From: Spirochaetales bacterium
GTDB taxonomy: Bacteria; Spirochaetota; Spirochaetia; DSM-27196; SLAA01
Reading direction: 5' to 3'
Length of the DNA stretch: 5,418 nt
Assembly (NCBI GenBank): GCA_007126415.1
Contig: SLBH01000036.1
Location: 1 to 5,418 of the forward strand
Part shown: positions 1 through 5,418 of the stretch, one piece after another
Layout: each line of letters opens with the position of its first letter
Position numbering within the stretch: position 1 is the stretch's first letter
Position numbers and translations under genes: made by a program
The notes under the pieces: model-generated
Databases searched by the model: none
What the model was told of the DNA's origin: nothing
What the model saw: only the letters and a program-made list of their open reading frames with translations

Positions 1-3
1 AGA

Positions 4-672
4 GTGTACCCTGTCGCGGATTACGAACCCTGGCGAATCGACGCCGAGTTTGCGGCGCTTTATCGCCGAGTTGTTGAGCATACCAAGGTAGACATCTATC
101 GCTGCTATGAGTTATGGCGCCTGGCGGGGCAGGCCGCGAAGCTCCCGGGCGACCTGCTGGAGGTTGGGGTTTGGCGCGGTGGTACCGGTGCGCTGCTGGC
201 CGCGCGCGTCGCGCAGCGTACCGGGGCGTACAACGGCAACGGCTTCGGGGCCAAGCGCGTGTTCTTGGCCGACACCTTCAGCGGTGTTGTGAAAGCCGGG
301 GCACACGACGCGTACTACCGCGGCGGCGAGCACGCCGACACCAGTCCCGAGATCGTACAGCGCTTGCTCGCGGAGCTCGAGATCGACAACGCCGAGCTCC
401 TATGCGGCGTCTTTCCGGACGAGACCGGCGAACGCATCCGCACTCGCCGTTTTAGTCTGGTACATATCGACGTCGATGTGTATCAATCTGCGCGCGATAC
501 GGTTGAGTGGGTCTGGCCCTCGCTCGTGGTCGGCGGCGTGGTGGTCTACGATGACTACGGCTTCTACGGCTGCGAAGGGGTCACGCGCCTGGTACACGAG
601 GAGTACGAGCGCTCAGATCGCTTAGTGATGCACAACCTAAACGGGCATGCAGTGGTTACGAAACTCCGATAG
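4..672 (+). CDS. TylF/MycF-family SAM-dependent O-methyltransferase (5' end possibly outside window)
   Basis: The 222-residue product looks like a class I methyltransferase of the TylF/MycF/NovP type. That family uses S-adenosylmethionine and a divalent metal to methylate hydroxyls, classically on sugars of macrolides and aminocoumarins. Seen here: the SAM-binding loop EVGVWRGGTG (residues 53-62), an acidic segment ADTFSG (89-94), HIDVDVY (154-160) and YDDYG (182-186). The last two match the family's metal-binding aspartates. The N-terminal helix with VDIYRCYELW (29-38) is also typical of the family. Only three bases precede the GTG and the frame is open upstream (AGA), so no ribosome site can be judged; the true start may lie a few codons upstream. 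The family's usual length is about 240-250 residues, so little can be missing. No glycosyltransferase or polyketide gene lies beside it. The substrate is therefore unknown; it could act on a surface glycan or small molecule. The family call is firm, the substrate is not. Confidence 0.85.
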   Translation: MYPVADYEPWRIDAEFAALYRRVVEHTKVDIYRCYELWRLAGQAAKLPGDLLEVGVWRGGTGALLAARVAQRTGAYNGNGFGAKRVFLADTFSGVVKAGAHDAYYRGGEHADTSPEIVQRLLAELEIDNAELLCGVFPDETGERIRTRRFSLVHIDVDVYQSARDTVEWVWPSLVVGGVVVYDDYGFYGCEGVTRLVHEEYERSDRLVMHNLNGHAVVTKLR

Positions 673-678
673 TCGCAT

Positions 679-742
679 CGGCGAGTAGTGCCCCCGGCGA
701 GTAACCTCACCTTCGCGGCGGCGTGCCTTCGCGGCGCCGTTG
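679..742. repeat. Two adjacent pairs of imperfect direct repeats, both with 16-nt period
   Basis: CGGCGAGTA occurs at 679-687 and 695-703. CCTTCGCGGCG occurs at 710-720 and 726-736. Both pairs have a 16-nt period, so the stretch reads as four successive 16-nt blocks, related two by two. It lies just after the methyltransferase stop codon. This may be slippage-generated sequence or chance in GC-rich DNA. No function is evident. Confidence 0.4.
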
Positions 743-755
743 GGACGGCGTTGTT
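735..755 (+). terminator. Probable intrinsic terminator after the methyltransferase gene
   Basis: A perfect 6-bp GC-rich stem (CGCCGT 735-740, ACGGCG 745-750) closes a TGGG tetraloop and is followed by TTGTT. The T-tract is short and interrupted, so this is a weak or partial terminator. Its place, 62 nt after the stop codon and directly before the next promoter, supports the call. Confidence 0.45.
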
Positions 756-782
756 GATATCACGCCCAAATTTCGCTATAGT
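754..782 (+). promoter_or_regulatory. Sigma70-type promoter for the lytic transglycosylase gene
   Basis: The -35 box is TTGATA (754-759) and the -10 box is TATAGT (777-782), separated by exactly 17 nt. Each matches the consensus at five of six positions. The predicted transcript start is about A789, giving a leader of about 33 nt before the ATC codon at 822. Because transcription should begin near 789, the upstream in-frame GTG at 723 cannot be the start on this transcript. The promoter may also serve the downstream aromatic-pathway gene. Confidence 0.65.
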
Positions 783-810
783 TGCCCCACTGATTGCGAG
801 AAAAAAGGTC

Positions 811-815
811 GGAGG
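811..815 (+). promoter_or_regulatory. Ribosome binding site that points to an ATC start
   Basis: GGAGG at 811-815 is a near-perfect Shine-Dalgarno core. Six bases separate it from ATC at 822-824, the usual optimum. No ATG, GTG or TTG lies in frame at a suitable distance. The next candidate, TTG at 837, is 21 nt away and would remove the signal peptide's only positive charge. Confidence 0.6.
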
Positions 816-821
816 CAAGCT

Positions 822-1532
822 ATCGTCAACCGTGTATTGCTGCTTGCGGTGGTCATAGCGGCGCTTGGGTGTTCAACCGGTTCACCGCAGTTCCATCGTG
901 AGATCTTAACCGCACAACAGCAAACAGGCTACTGGAAAGACGGGAACCCCGATTTCTCCGAGGACCAAGAGCGCCTATCGCCCGGCGAGTACGCAAACGT
1001 TATGAATCTGCTCGAGACCGAGCGCCCGATGCTGACGCTCTACCGCGAGGACGTTACTCACGATGCGGTCACCGAGTTCTTCATCGAGGAAGCCGGTAGT
1101 GCTGAGGTGGCGTTGCCGATGCTGTATCACGCCGAGCGCAACGATCTGCCGCTATCCTTGGTGTTTGCGCTTGTCTGGGTCGAGAGCGAGTACAACATTC
1201 ACGCAGTGCACCGTAACCGCGGCGGCCGTTCGGTCGATAGGGGACTGTTCCAACTGAACTCCTTGACGTTTCGGCAGTTGACCAACGATGATTTCTTCGA
1301 TCCGGATGTAAGCGCAAGGCACGGTACGTCCTACCTCTCGTACGCGTTCGATGCCGGCGGAGATGCCGAGACCGCGGTCGCGATCTACAACGCCGGCCCC
1401 GGGCGCGTATTGCGCGGAGAGACTCCCGAAAGCACGCAGCGTTACCGCCGCCGTATCCTTGCGTATCGCGATCATCTGGAGTCTCGGTTTCAAAGCTATA
1501 TGCGCCACCGATTTCCAGCGCCCCAGCTATAA
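822..1532 (+). CDS. Lipoprotein lytic transglycosylase (SLT domain), apparent ATC start
   Basis: The product (236 residues from ATC) should cleave the MurNAc-GlcNAc bond of peptidoglycan with formation of 1,6-anhydroMurNAc, acting from a membrane anchor facing the periplasm. It opens with a short n-region carrying one Arg, a hydrophobic stretch and a lipobox ending ALGC, with Cys17 as the lipidation site. The SLT (family 1-like) domain covers roughly residues 95-220. Its marks are WVES with the likely catalytic Glu121, GLFQLN (141-146; the family's GLMQ-type motif) and IYNAGPG (188-194). A helical stretch separates the lipid anchor from the domain. The start was chosen from the promoter at 754-782, the ribosome site at 811-815 and the signal peptide. 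A GTG at 723 would give a 269-residue form without a usable signal peptide at its N-terminus and would need coding across the promoter. The enzyme family is confident; the start codon is less so. Confidence 0.85.
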   Translation: MVNRVLLLAVVIAALGCSTGSPQFHREILTAQQQTGYWKDGNPDFSEDQERLSPGEYANVMNLLETERPMLTLYREDVTHDAVTEFFIEEAGSAEVALPMLYHAERNDLPLSLVFALVWVESEYNIHAVHRNRGGRSVDRGLFQLNSLTFRQLTNDDFFDPDVSARHGTSYLSYAFDAGGDAETAVAIYNAGPGRVLRGETPESTQRYRRRILAYRDHLESRFQSYMRHRFPAPQL

Positions 1533-1593
1533 CCAGGTACTTGTTATCCGCAGCCCGGTACCCGCGGAGCTCAAGCCGAGAAAGGGAGTCACC

Positions 1594-1598
1594 AGGAG
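1594..1598 (+). promoter_or_regulatory. Ribosome binding site deciding the start of the DAHP synthase fusion
   Basis: AGGAG at 1594-1598 lies five bases before ATG 1604. An in-frame TTG at 1541 would add 21 residues, but it has no ribosome site, and the first residues after the ATG (MIIVLERQ) match the usual beginning of this DAHP synthase type. ATG 1604 is therefore preferred. Confidence 0.8.
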
Positions 1599-1603
1599 AA
1601 GCC

Positions 1604-3559
1604 ATGATTATAGTACTCGAGCGTCAGATTCGTGACGATCACAAAAACCGAATTCGAAGCTTTCTTGAACAACACGGCTTTCGAGTCCGCGAGATTGTCG
1701 GCGAGGAAGAGACGATCTTCGGCGCCGTCGGACAGCTCTCCATCGACCACCGCGAGGTAGAGGTCCTGCCGGGAGTAGTTCGCGTTATCCCGATCAGCAA
1801 ACCCTTCAAGCTCGCCTCTCGTGAGCTCAAGCGCGAGGATACGATTGTGCCGGTCGGCGACGTGAAGATCGGCAGCGGCCGAGTGGCGGTGATCGCAGGC
1901 CCGTGCTCGGTAGAAAACCCCGAGGTGATGTACGAAACGGCTGAGATCGTGAAACGCTCCGGAGCGGTGATGCTCCGCGGGGGTGCGTTCAAGCCTCGAA
2001 CCTCGCCGTACTCGTTTCAAGGGAGTGGCGAAGACGGTCTGAAGCTCCTGCGCGAGGTTGGGGATCATTTTGGGATGCCGATCGTCAGCGAGATCGTATC
2101 CGCGGCGCACTACGACATGATGCGCGAGTACGTCGATGTATTCCAAATCGGCACGCGCAATATGCAGAACTTCGAGCTCTTGAAGGTGGTCGGCGCCGGA
2201 GGCATACCGGTGATCCTCAAGCGCGGGTTGGCGGCCACAATTCAGGAATGGCTGATGGCGGCCGAGTACCTGCTCGCTCACGGGACCGAGCACGTCATTC
2301 TTTGCGAACGCGGTATCCGAACCTTCGAGACCGCGACAAGAAACACGCTTGATATCTCGGCGATCCCGGTCGCGAAGAAGCTCACGCACCTACCGATTAT
2401 GGTGGACCCCAGCCACGCGACCGGTATCCGCGAGAAGGTGTCGCCGGTGGCGCTGGCTTCCATCGCGGCCGGCGCCGACGGACTGCTCGTTGAGGTGCAC
2501 CCGCGCCCCGAGGAAGCGCTGTCGGACGGTCCACAGACCTTGTTTCCGGAGCAGTTCGAGCGCTTGATGCGCGATATCGAGGCGCTCTGTCCGGTAGTCG
2601 AGAAGCAGCTCTCGCGTCTGCCGGAGAGAGGTGAGCGTCGCCCTCAGTTCAGCGGGATGCGCTCTACCGGCTCCGACGCGACCGCCGGCGGAGGCCAAAC
2701 CCGGGACGCGGCGGCTGCCGCTGAGGGAGCAGCCGAGGAGCTCGCGGTGGCGTTTCAAGGGGAGCACGGCGCCTATAGCGAGATCGCGCTGCGACGCTTC
2801 TTTCAGTCCGATGAGATTCGTTCCGCGCCGTGCTCCGAGTTTCGCGACGTCTTCGACTCGGTTCTGGAAGGCAAGACGCGGTTTGGGGTGCTCCCGATCG
2901 AGAACTCGCTCTCGGGGTCTATTCACGAGAACTACGACCTTCTGTTGCAGTACCCCGACCTTCGAATCGTGGGCGAGATAAAGATCCGTATCATCCATAG
3001 TTTGATCTCGGTTCCGGGCGCCGAGGTGCGCGATATAGAACGGGTGTACTCGCATCCTCAGGGCTTCGCGCAATGCGCTCGCTTTCTCGCCGAGCATCCC
3101 GACTGGGAGCGGGTGCCGTTTTATGACACCGCGGGATCGGTGGCCCATATCGCGCGCGAGGGTGATAAGCGCTACGCCGCGATCGCGGGTGCCGAAGCGG
3201 CGCGCGCCTACGGGATGCATGTGATAAAGGAAGGTCTCGAGACCAACCCGCAGAACTACACCCGTTTCGTGGTGTTGGTACGCGAGGAGCACGCTGCGAC
3301 GCCGAATCCCGACAAGGCGTCGATTGTGTTCACCACCTCAGATACCCCCGGAGCGTTGTTCGAGTGTCTCCGGGTGATCGCCGAGCGGAAGCTGAACATG
3401 AAGAAGCTCGAGTCGCGCCCGATACTTGGGAAGCCCTGGCATCCGATGTTCTATGTCGACATGGAGATTCCGAGCCTCGATGTATTTGAGACCGCGTACG
3501 CCGAACTCGGCGAGGTCGCCGAGAACCTTCGGCTGCTGGGAACCTACCGCGCGCAGTAG
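1604..3559 (+). CDS. aroF-pheA: Fused DAHP synthase - prephenate dehydratase (with ACT domain)
   Basis: A 651-residue fusion of two aromatic amino acid enzymes. Residues 1 to about 70 form the small ferredoxin-like domain of Thermotoga-type (I-beta) DAHP synthases. Residues about 85-330 are the catalytic barrel, condensing phosphoenolpyruvate and erythrose 4-phosphate. Metal ligands are visible: Cys101 (GPCS), His271 (DPSH), Glu297 (VEVHP) and Asp308 (SDG); KPRTSPYSFQG (130-140) is the substrate loop. An Ala/Gly-rich linker covers about 335-380. Prephenate dehydratase follows (about 381-565) with VAFQGEHGAYSE, PIENS, SHPQ (483-486) and the catalytic NYTRF (551-555); it makes phenylpyruvate. 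The C-terminal ACT domain (about 570-651) carries GALFECL (583-589) and ESRP (603-606), the phenylalanine-sensing motifs. All catalytic motifs look intact. There is no chorismate mutase domain, unlike the E. coli PheA design, so that activity must be encoded elsewhere. It lies 71 nt after the transglycosylase gene with no terminator between them and no clear promoter of its own. Confidence 0.93.
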   Translation: MIIVLERQIRDDHKNRIRSFLEQHGFRVREIVGEEETIFGAVGQLSIDHREVEVLPGVVRVIPISKPFKLASRELKREDTIVPVGDVKIGSGRVAVIAGPCSVENPEVMYETAEIVKRSGAVMLRGGAFKPRTSPYSFQGSGEDGLKLLREVGDHFGMPIVSEIVSAAHYDMMREYVDVFQIGTRNMQNFELLKVVGAGGIPVILKRGLAATIQEWLMAAEYLLAHGTEHVILCERGIRTFETATRNTLDISAIPVAKKLTHLPIMVDPSHATGIREKVSPVALASIAAGADGLLVEVHPRPEEALSDGPQTLFPEQFERLMRDIEALCPVVEKQLSRLPERGERRPQFSGMRSTGSDATAGGGQTRDAAAAAEGAAEELAVAFQGEHGAYSEIALRRFFQSDEIRSAPCSEFRDVFDSVLEGKTRFGVLPIENSLSGSIHENYDLLLQYPDLRIVGEIKIRIIHSLISVPGAEVRDIERVYSHPQGFAQCARFLAEHPDWERVPFYDTAGSVAHIAREGDKRYAAIAGAEAARAYGMHVIKEGLETNPQNYTRFVVLVREEHAATPNPDKASIVFTTSDTPGALFECLRVIAERKLNMKKLESRPILGKPWHPMFYVDMEIPSLDVFETAYAELGEVAENLRLLGTYRAQ

Positions 3560-3568
3560 CCGCGTGAA

Positions 3569-3595
3569 GTAGCCGCAGTGCGCCTATGCGGCTGC
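3569..3595. terminator. Hairpin between convergent genes, probable terminator
   Basis: AGCCGCA (3571-3577) and TGCGGCT (3587-3593) form a perfect 7-bp stem with a 9-nt loop. The stem can be extended by one wobble and one G-C pair to 3569-3595. It sits between the stop codons at 3559 (+) and 3601 (-), where a shared bidirectional terminator is expected. On the + strand it is followed only by TGGTTTA, and no T-tract follows on the - strand, so termination efficiency is uncertain. A 9-bp direct repeat AGTAGCCGC (3555-3563 and 3568-3576) overlaps the left arm. Confidence 0.45.
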
Positions 3596-3600
3596 GTGGT

Positions 3601-5019
3601 TTAGCCGTTGCTCTCAACGCCGAGGCGGCGGAGTTGCTCGATCTCTTCGAGTTTCGCGACGTAACTGTGCCGCTTCTTGTTGGCGCGCACGAGATAGTCA
3701 TGAAGCGCTTCAACATCCTCTTGTAATGTGCGCAGGCGTCCGCGGTGTTCACGGGGGATCTCGGATCGCAGATAGGTGTCGAGTGCCTCGAGGCGGCGGC
3801 GGATCAGAAAAAGCTCGTCTATCTGCCTATTTGCGAACTGAAAGACCTGCTGCTCGGGCGCTTGTTGCAGCTTCTTGTAGGTCGTTCCCATGCGACTCTG
3901 AATGCCGCCGAGGACCTTGGCTCGCTTGAGGGCGTCTTCACAGAACGGCTCGAACTCGATCTGCTCGTGGCGTACGGCTGAGGTTTGCTCATCGACGTAC
4001 TCAACTGTCAGCGCTGTAGAGGGCTCGGCCTGCCGCACGACTCGGTCTATCCATTCCTTTAGGCGTTCTCCTAACGAGCGAGGACGTGCGGTTAAGACCG
4101 CGTAATTGTCACGCAACTTCTGGACCGCGGTCTCGATGTACCTGCCGCCACCCGCCATGGTTCTGAGTGCCTCGAACAGGATACGGAGGTTGGCGTTGTC
4201 CTGTCTCTTAAGCTTCGGCTTCTCCTCCTCAACGCGCAGGCGCTGAAGTACCGCCTGGCGTGCGTCTTCGGCGCCGTCGCCGTAGTCCTCATCGAGGAGC
4301 TGAGCGATGAGCTCACCGACATACGGCCGCCCGGGCAAACGGGCCCCGATGCCCTTCTTGATCGCGAGAAAGACGCGTTCGTGATGCCGGCGAGCCAAGG
4401 TTGGGTCGAGCTCAACGTGCGGCAAGACGTGCTCGCGAATCTCGAATTTGTAGAACTCACGCTGATACTCGCCGACCTCACGCAAGATCTGGATGATGGT
4501 GTTGGTGGATTTGACGAGCTGGTTGTGGTTGTCGGTGACGATGCCGAGCGAGAGTTGATCCCCGCCGGCGCGCAACTTCGTCAGACACTGCGCGACACTC
4601 CGCGTCAACATATGCGTAGATGTCTCGGTTAATTGCGGCCATTTGATATAGGCCGCGAGCCCGGCCAGAATCTTGAGGCGCTTGAGATCGAGGTAGTCGA
4701 GGCTGAACTGTACGTAGTTATTCAAGAAATCGAGCTGATTCTCGAACGCGGCCAACCGAATCGAGAGCTGCTCGTCGCGCTCGCTCTCTAGGAAAGTGTC
4801 GTCGTCGGGCACCGCGACGTCCGAGATGCGCTGGTCGCCCTTGTACGGGTCTTCGGCCACGAGGCCTTTCTTGAGTAACACATTGAGAATTCCGGTGTAG
4901 GCACCGTGGTAGATGCGGAACTGCTCTTTCAGTACCGGAATGCGCTTGTCCTCAAGATAAATGCGCCGGTGAGTCAATAGGTGGTTTAGCTCGGTAAGAT
5001 ACGCATCGGAAGCCGCCAT
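3601..5019 (-). CDS. Uncharacterised, mostly helical 472-residue protein
   Basis: I do not recognise a named family. The product is long, rich in Glu, Arg, Lys, Leu and Gln, and looks cytoplasmic: there is no signal peptide and no membrane segment. Most of it should be alpha-helical. The last 90 or so residues (about 380-470) look like coiled coil, with RRRLEALDTYL, LQEDVEALHDYLVRANKK and KLEEIEQLRRLG. A short beta-like patch around 336-359 (TALTVEYVDE, HEQIEFEPF) breaks the helices. A region near 228-260 contains RVFLAIKKGIGARLPGRPY. No nucleotide-binding, nuclease or protease motif is visible. ATG 5019 was chosen because the only upstream in-frame start, TTG 5076, has no ribosome site and lies upstream of the promoter. 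Codon texture is like the neighbours, so it seems a real, resident gene. It may have a scaffold or structural role, but this is a guess from composition only. It is convergent with the aromatic-pathway gene and divergent from a lipoprotein gene. Confidence 0.8.
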   Translation of the reverse strand: MAASDAYLTELNHLLTHRRIYLEDKRIPVLKEQFRIYHGAYTGILNVLLKKGLVAEDPYKGDQRISDVAVPDDDTFLESERDEQLSIRLAAFENQLDFLNNYVQFSLDYLDLKRLKILAGLAAYIKWPQLTETSTHMLTRSVAQCLTKLRAGGDQLSLGIVTDNHNQLVKSTNTIIQILREVGEYQREFYKFEIREHVLPHVELDPTLARRHHERVFLAIKKGIGARLPGRPYVGELIAQLLDEDYGDGAEDARQAVLQRLRVEEEKPKLKRQDNANLRILFEALRTMAGGGRYIETAVQKLRDNYAVLTARPRSLGERLKEWIDRVVRQAEPSTALTVEYVDEQTSAVRHEQIEFEPFCEDALKRAKVLGGIQSRMGTTYKKLQQAPEQQVFQFANRQIDELFLIRRRLEALDTYLRSEIPREHRGRLRTLQEDVEALHDYLVRANKKRHSYVAKLEEIEQLRRLGVESNG

Positions 5020-5028
5020 ACGCTCCGT

Positions 5029-5057
5029 ATTATCGACGAAAACGCCACAGTTGACAA
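5029..5057 (-). promoter_or_regulatory. Sigma70-type promoter for the helical protein gene, nearly leaderless
   Basis: Read on the - strand, TTGTCA (5057-5052) and GATAAT (5034-5029) are separated by exactly 17 nt, each with five of six consensus matches. The expected transcript start is about 5021-5023, only 2-4 nt before the ATG at 5019. A GGAG at 5026-5023 is only three bases from the ATG and would be at or before the transcript start, so it probably does not act as a ribosome site. Confidence 0.6.
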
Positions 5058-5065
5058 CGATTACG

Positions 5066-5085
5066 AGAGATTGCAAGAGATTGCA
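5066..5085. repeat. Perfect 10-bp tandem duplication upstream of the divergent promoter
   Basis: AGAGATTGCA occurs twice in direct succession (5066-5075 and 5076-5085). It lies about -44 to -63 relative to the predicted start of the - strand transcript, just upstream of its -35 box. The 10-bp period equals about one helical turn, so both copies face the same side of the DNA. It could be a regulator's binding site or simple duplication. Confidence 0.5.
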
Positions 5086-5133
5086 CGGTTGAGCGAAGCA
5101 ACATGAAACCGAACCCAGTTGTAATACTAATGA

Positions 5134-5138
5134 GAGGG
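5134..5138 (+). promoter_or_regulatory. Ribosome binding site for the 3' lipoprotein gene
   Basis: GAGGG (5134-5138, within a longer purine run from 5132) lies seven bases before GTG 5146, supporting that GTG as the start. No convincing -10/-35 pair was found for this gene in the 126-nt divergent spacer. Confidence 0.55.
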
Positions 5139-5145
5139 TATAACG

Positions 5146-5418
5146 GTGCGTGTTGCGGTCCTGGTTGCGGTCGCGGCGGCGGTCTCCACGTTTGCCGGCT
5201 GCGCGCTTTACTCCGATAGCTACGAGGTTACGGTTGTACTGCCCGGGCTACCGGAACAGCGCCACGGTGCGGTGGGCTGCGGTCACGCCAACCAGGGCTC
5301 GGACGCGCCTGGGGTGTCGCATTACGTGCTTCGGTGGGTCGCGTATGGTAGCGAGCGTTCTAGAACAGCTCAGATCGACGAGCGGCGCATCTCGCTTGAG
5401 CTTCCTAAGCGCAACAAC
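5146..5418 (+). CDS. Unknown lipoprotein, 3' end cut by the window edge
   Basis: An open frame runs from GTG 5146 to the end of the window (91 codons, no stop). The first 19 residues form a lipoprotein signal peptide: Arg2, an Ala/Val-rich hydrophobic core, and lipobox FAGC with Cys19 as the lipidation site. The exported part begins ALYSDSYEVTVVLPGLPEQ and looks beta-rich; a second cysteine is at residue 45. I recognise no family. A ribosome site at 5134-5138 supports the GTG start. It is divergent from the helical protein gene, with a 126-nt spacer. The product is probably attached to the periplasmic or outer membrane, but its function cannot be given from this fragment. Confidence 0.75.
   Translation, partial: MRVAVLVAVAAAVSTFAGCALYSDSYEVTVVLPGLPEQRHGAVGCGHANQGSDAPGVSHYVLRWVAYGSERSRTAQIDERRISLELPKRNN

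Noticed and set aside
723..821. N-terminal extension of the transglycosylase from GTG 723
   Set aside because: It would be translated across a good promoter, has no ribosome site, and would bury the lipoprotein signal peptide about 33 residues inside the protein.
1528..1533. TATAAC as a -10 box for the DAHP synthase fusion gene
   Set aside because: No -35-like sequence lies 16-18 nt upstream; the bases there are GC-rich coding sequence of the transglycosylase.
1533..1603. Phenylalanine attenuator or leader peptide before the fusion gene
   Set aside because: The 71-nt gap shows no Phe-rich short frame and no stable hairpin with a T-tract; only a weak 4-bp pairing around GGTACC was seen.
2621..2660. 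Possible internal start for a separate prephenate dehydratase (GGAGAGAG followed by GTG 2631, or ATG 2657)
   Set aside because: GTG 2631 is out of frame with the dehydratase. ATG 2657 is in frame but about 27 nt from the purine-rich tract and has no closer ribosome site.
1589..3292. Two long antisense open frames (1589-2389 and 2390-3292 on the - strand) opposite the DAHP synthase fusion
   Set aside because: They share one frame, are separated by a single stop, and resemble nothing known. The + strand protein has intact motifs throughout. Long antisense frames are expected opposite GC-rich genes.
5020..5076. N-terminal extension of the helical protein from TTG 5076
   Set aside because: There is no ribosome site before the TTG, and the stretch contains the promoter and part of the tandem repeat.
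5119..5144. Promoter for the 3' lipoprotein gene (extended -10-like TGTAATACT, or TATAAC at 5139-5144)
   Set aside because: Neither has a recognisable -35 box at 16-18 nt, and the second would start transcription inside the coding region.

Overview
The window is GC-rich bacterial DNA that is almost completely coding. It holds three genes on the + strand, one convergent gene on the - strand and the start of a fifth gene on the + strand. No stretch without a gene exceeds 300 bases. Two of the five products carry lipoprotein signal peptides, and one of these has a periplasmic-type lytic transglycosylase domain. This fits a Gram-negative-type (diderm) cell. The phylum cannot be fixed from this sequence. 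A spirochaete with high GC is a weak guess from the look of the helical hypothetical protein and the lipoproteins, and should not be relied on.

Layout. 4-672 (+): TylF/MycF-type SAM-dependent O-methyltransferase, whose 5' end may lie outside the window. 673-821: a regulatory gap with a hairpin that looks like a terminator, then a well-formed sigma70-type promoter (754-782). 822-1532 (+): lipoprotein lytic transglycosylase that appears to start at an ATC codon. 1604-3559 (+): one long protein joining DAHP synthase (first step of the shikimate pathway) to prephenate dehydratase with its ACT domain (a late step of phenylalanine synthesis), with no chorismate mutase domain. 3560-3600: a hairpin between convergent genes. 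3601-5019 (-): a 472-residue, highly charged, mostly helical protein of unknown function, with a strong promoter placed so close to its ATG that the mRNA would be nearly leaderless. 5020-5145: divergent spacer with that promoter and a perfect 10-bp tandem duplication. 5146-5418 (+): the start of an unknown lipoprotein, cut by the window edge.

Working together. The transglycosylase and the aromatic-pathway fusion are 71 nt apart with no visible terminator, so they may share the 754-782 promoter, although their functions are unrelated. The other genes are not obviously linked. The most notable items are the DAHP synthase-prephenate dehydratase fusion, the apparent ATC start and the nearly leaderless promoter. 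I see no CRISPR array, mobile element, tRNA or rRNA. I found no clear sign of a defence or other multi-gene novel system.
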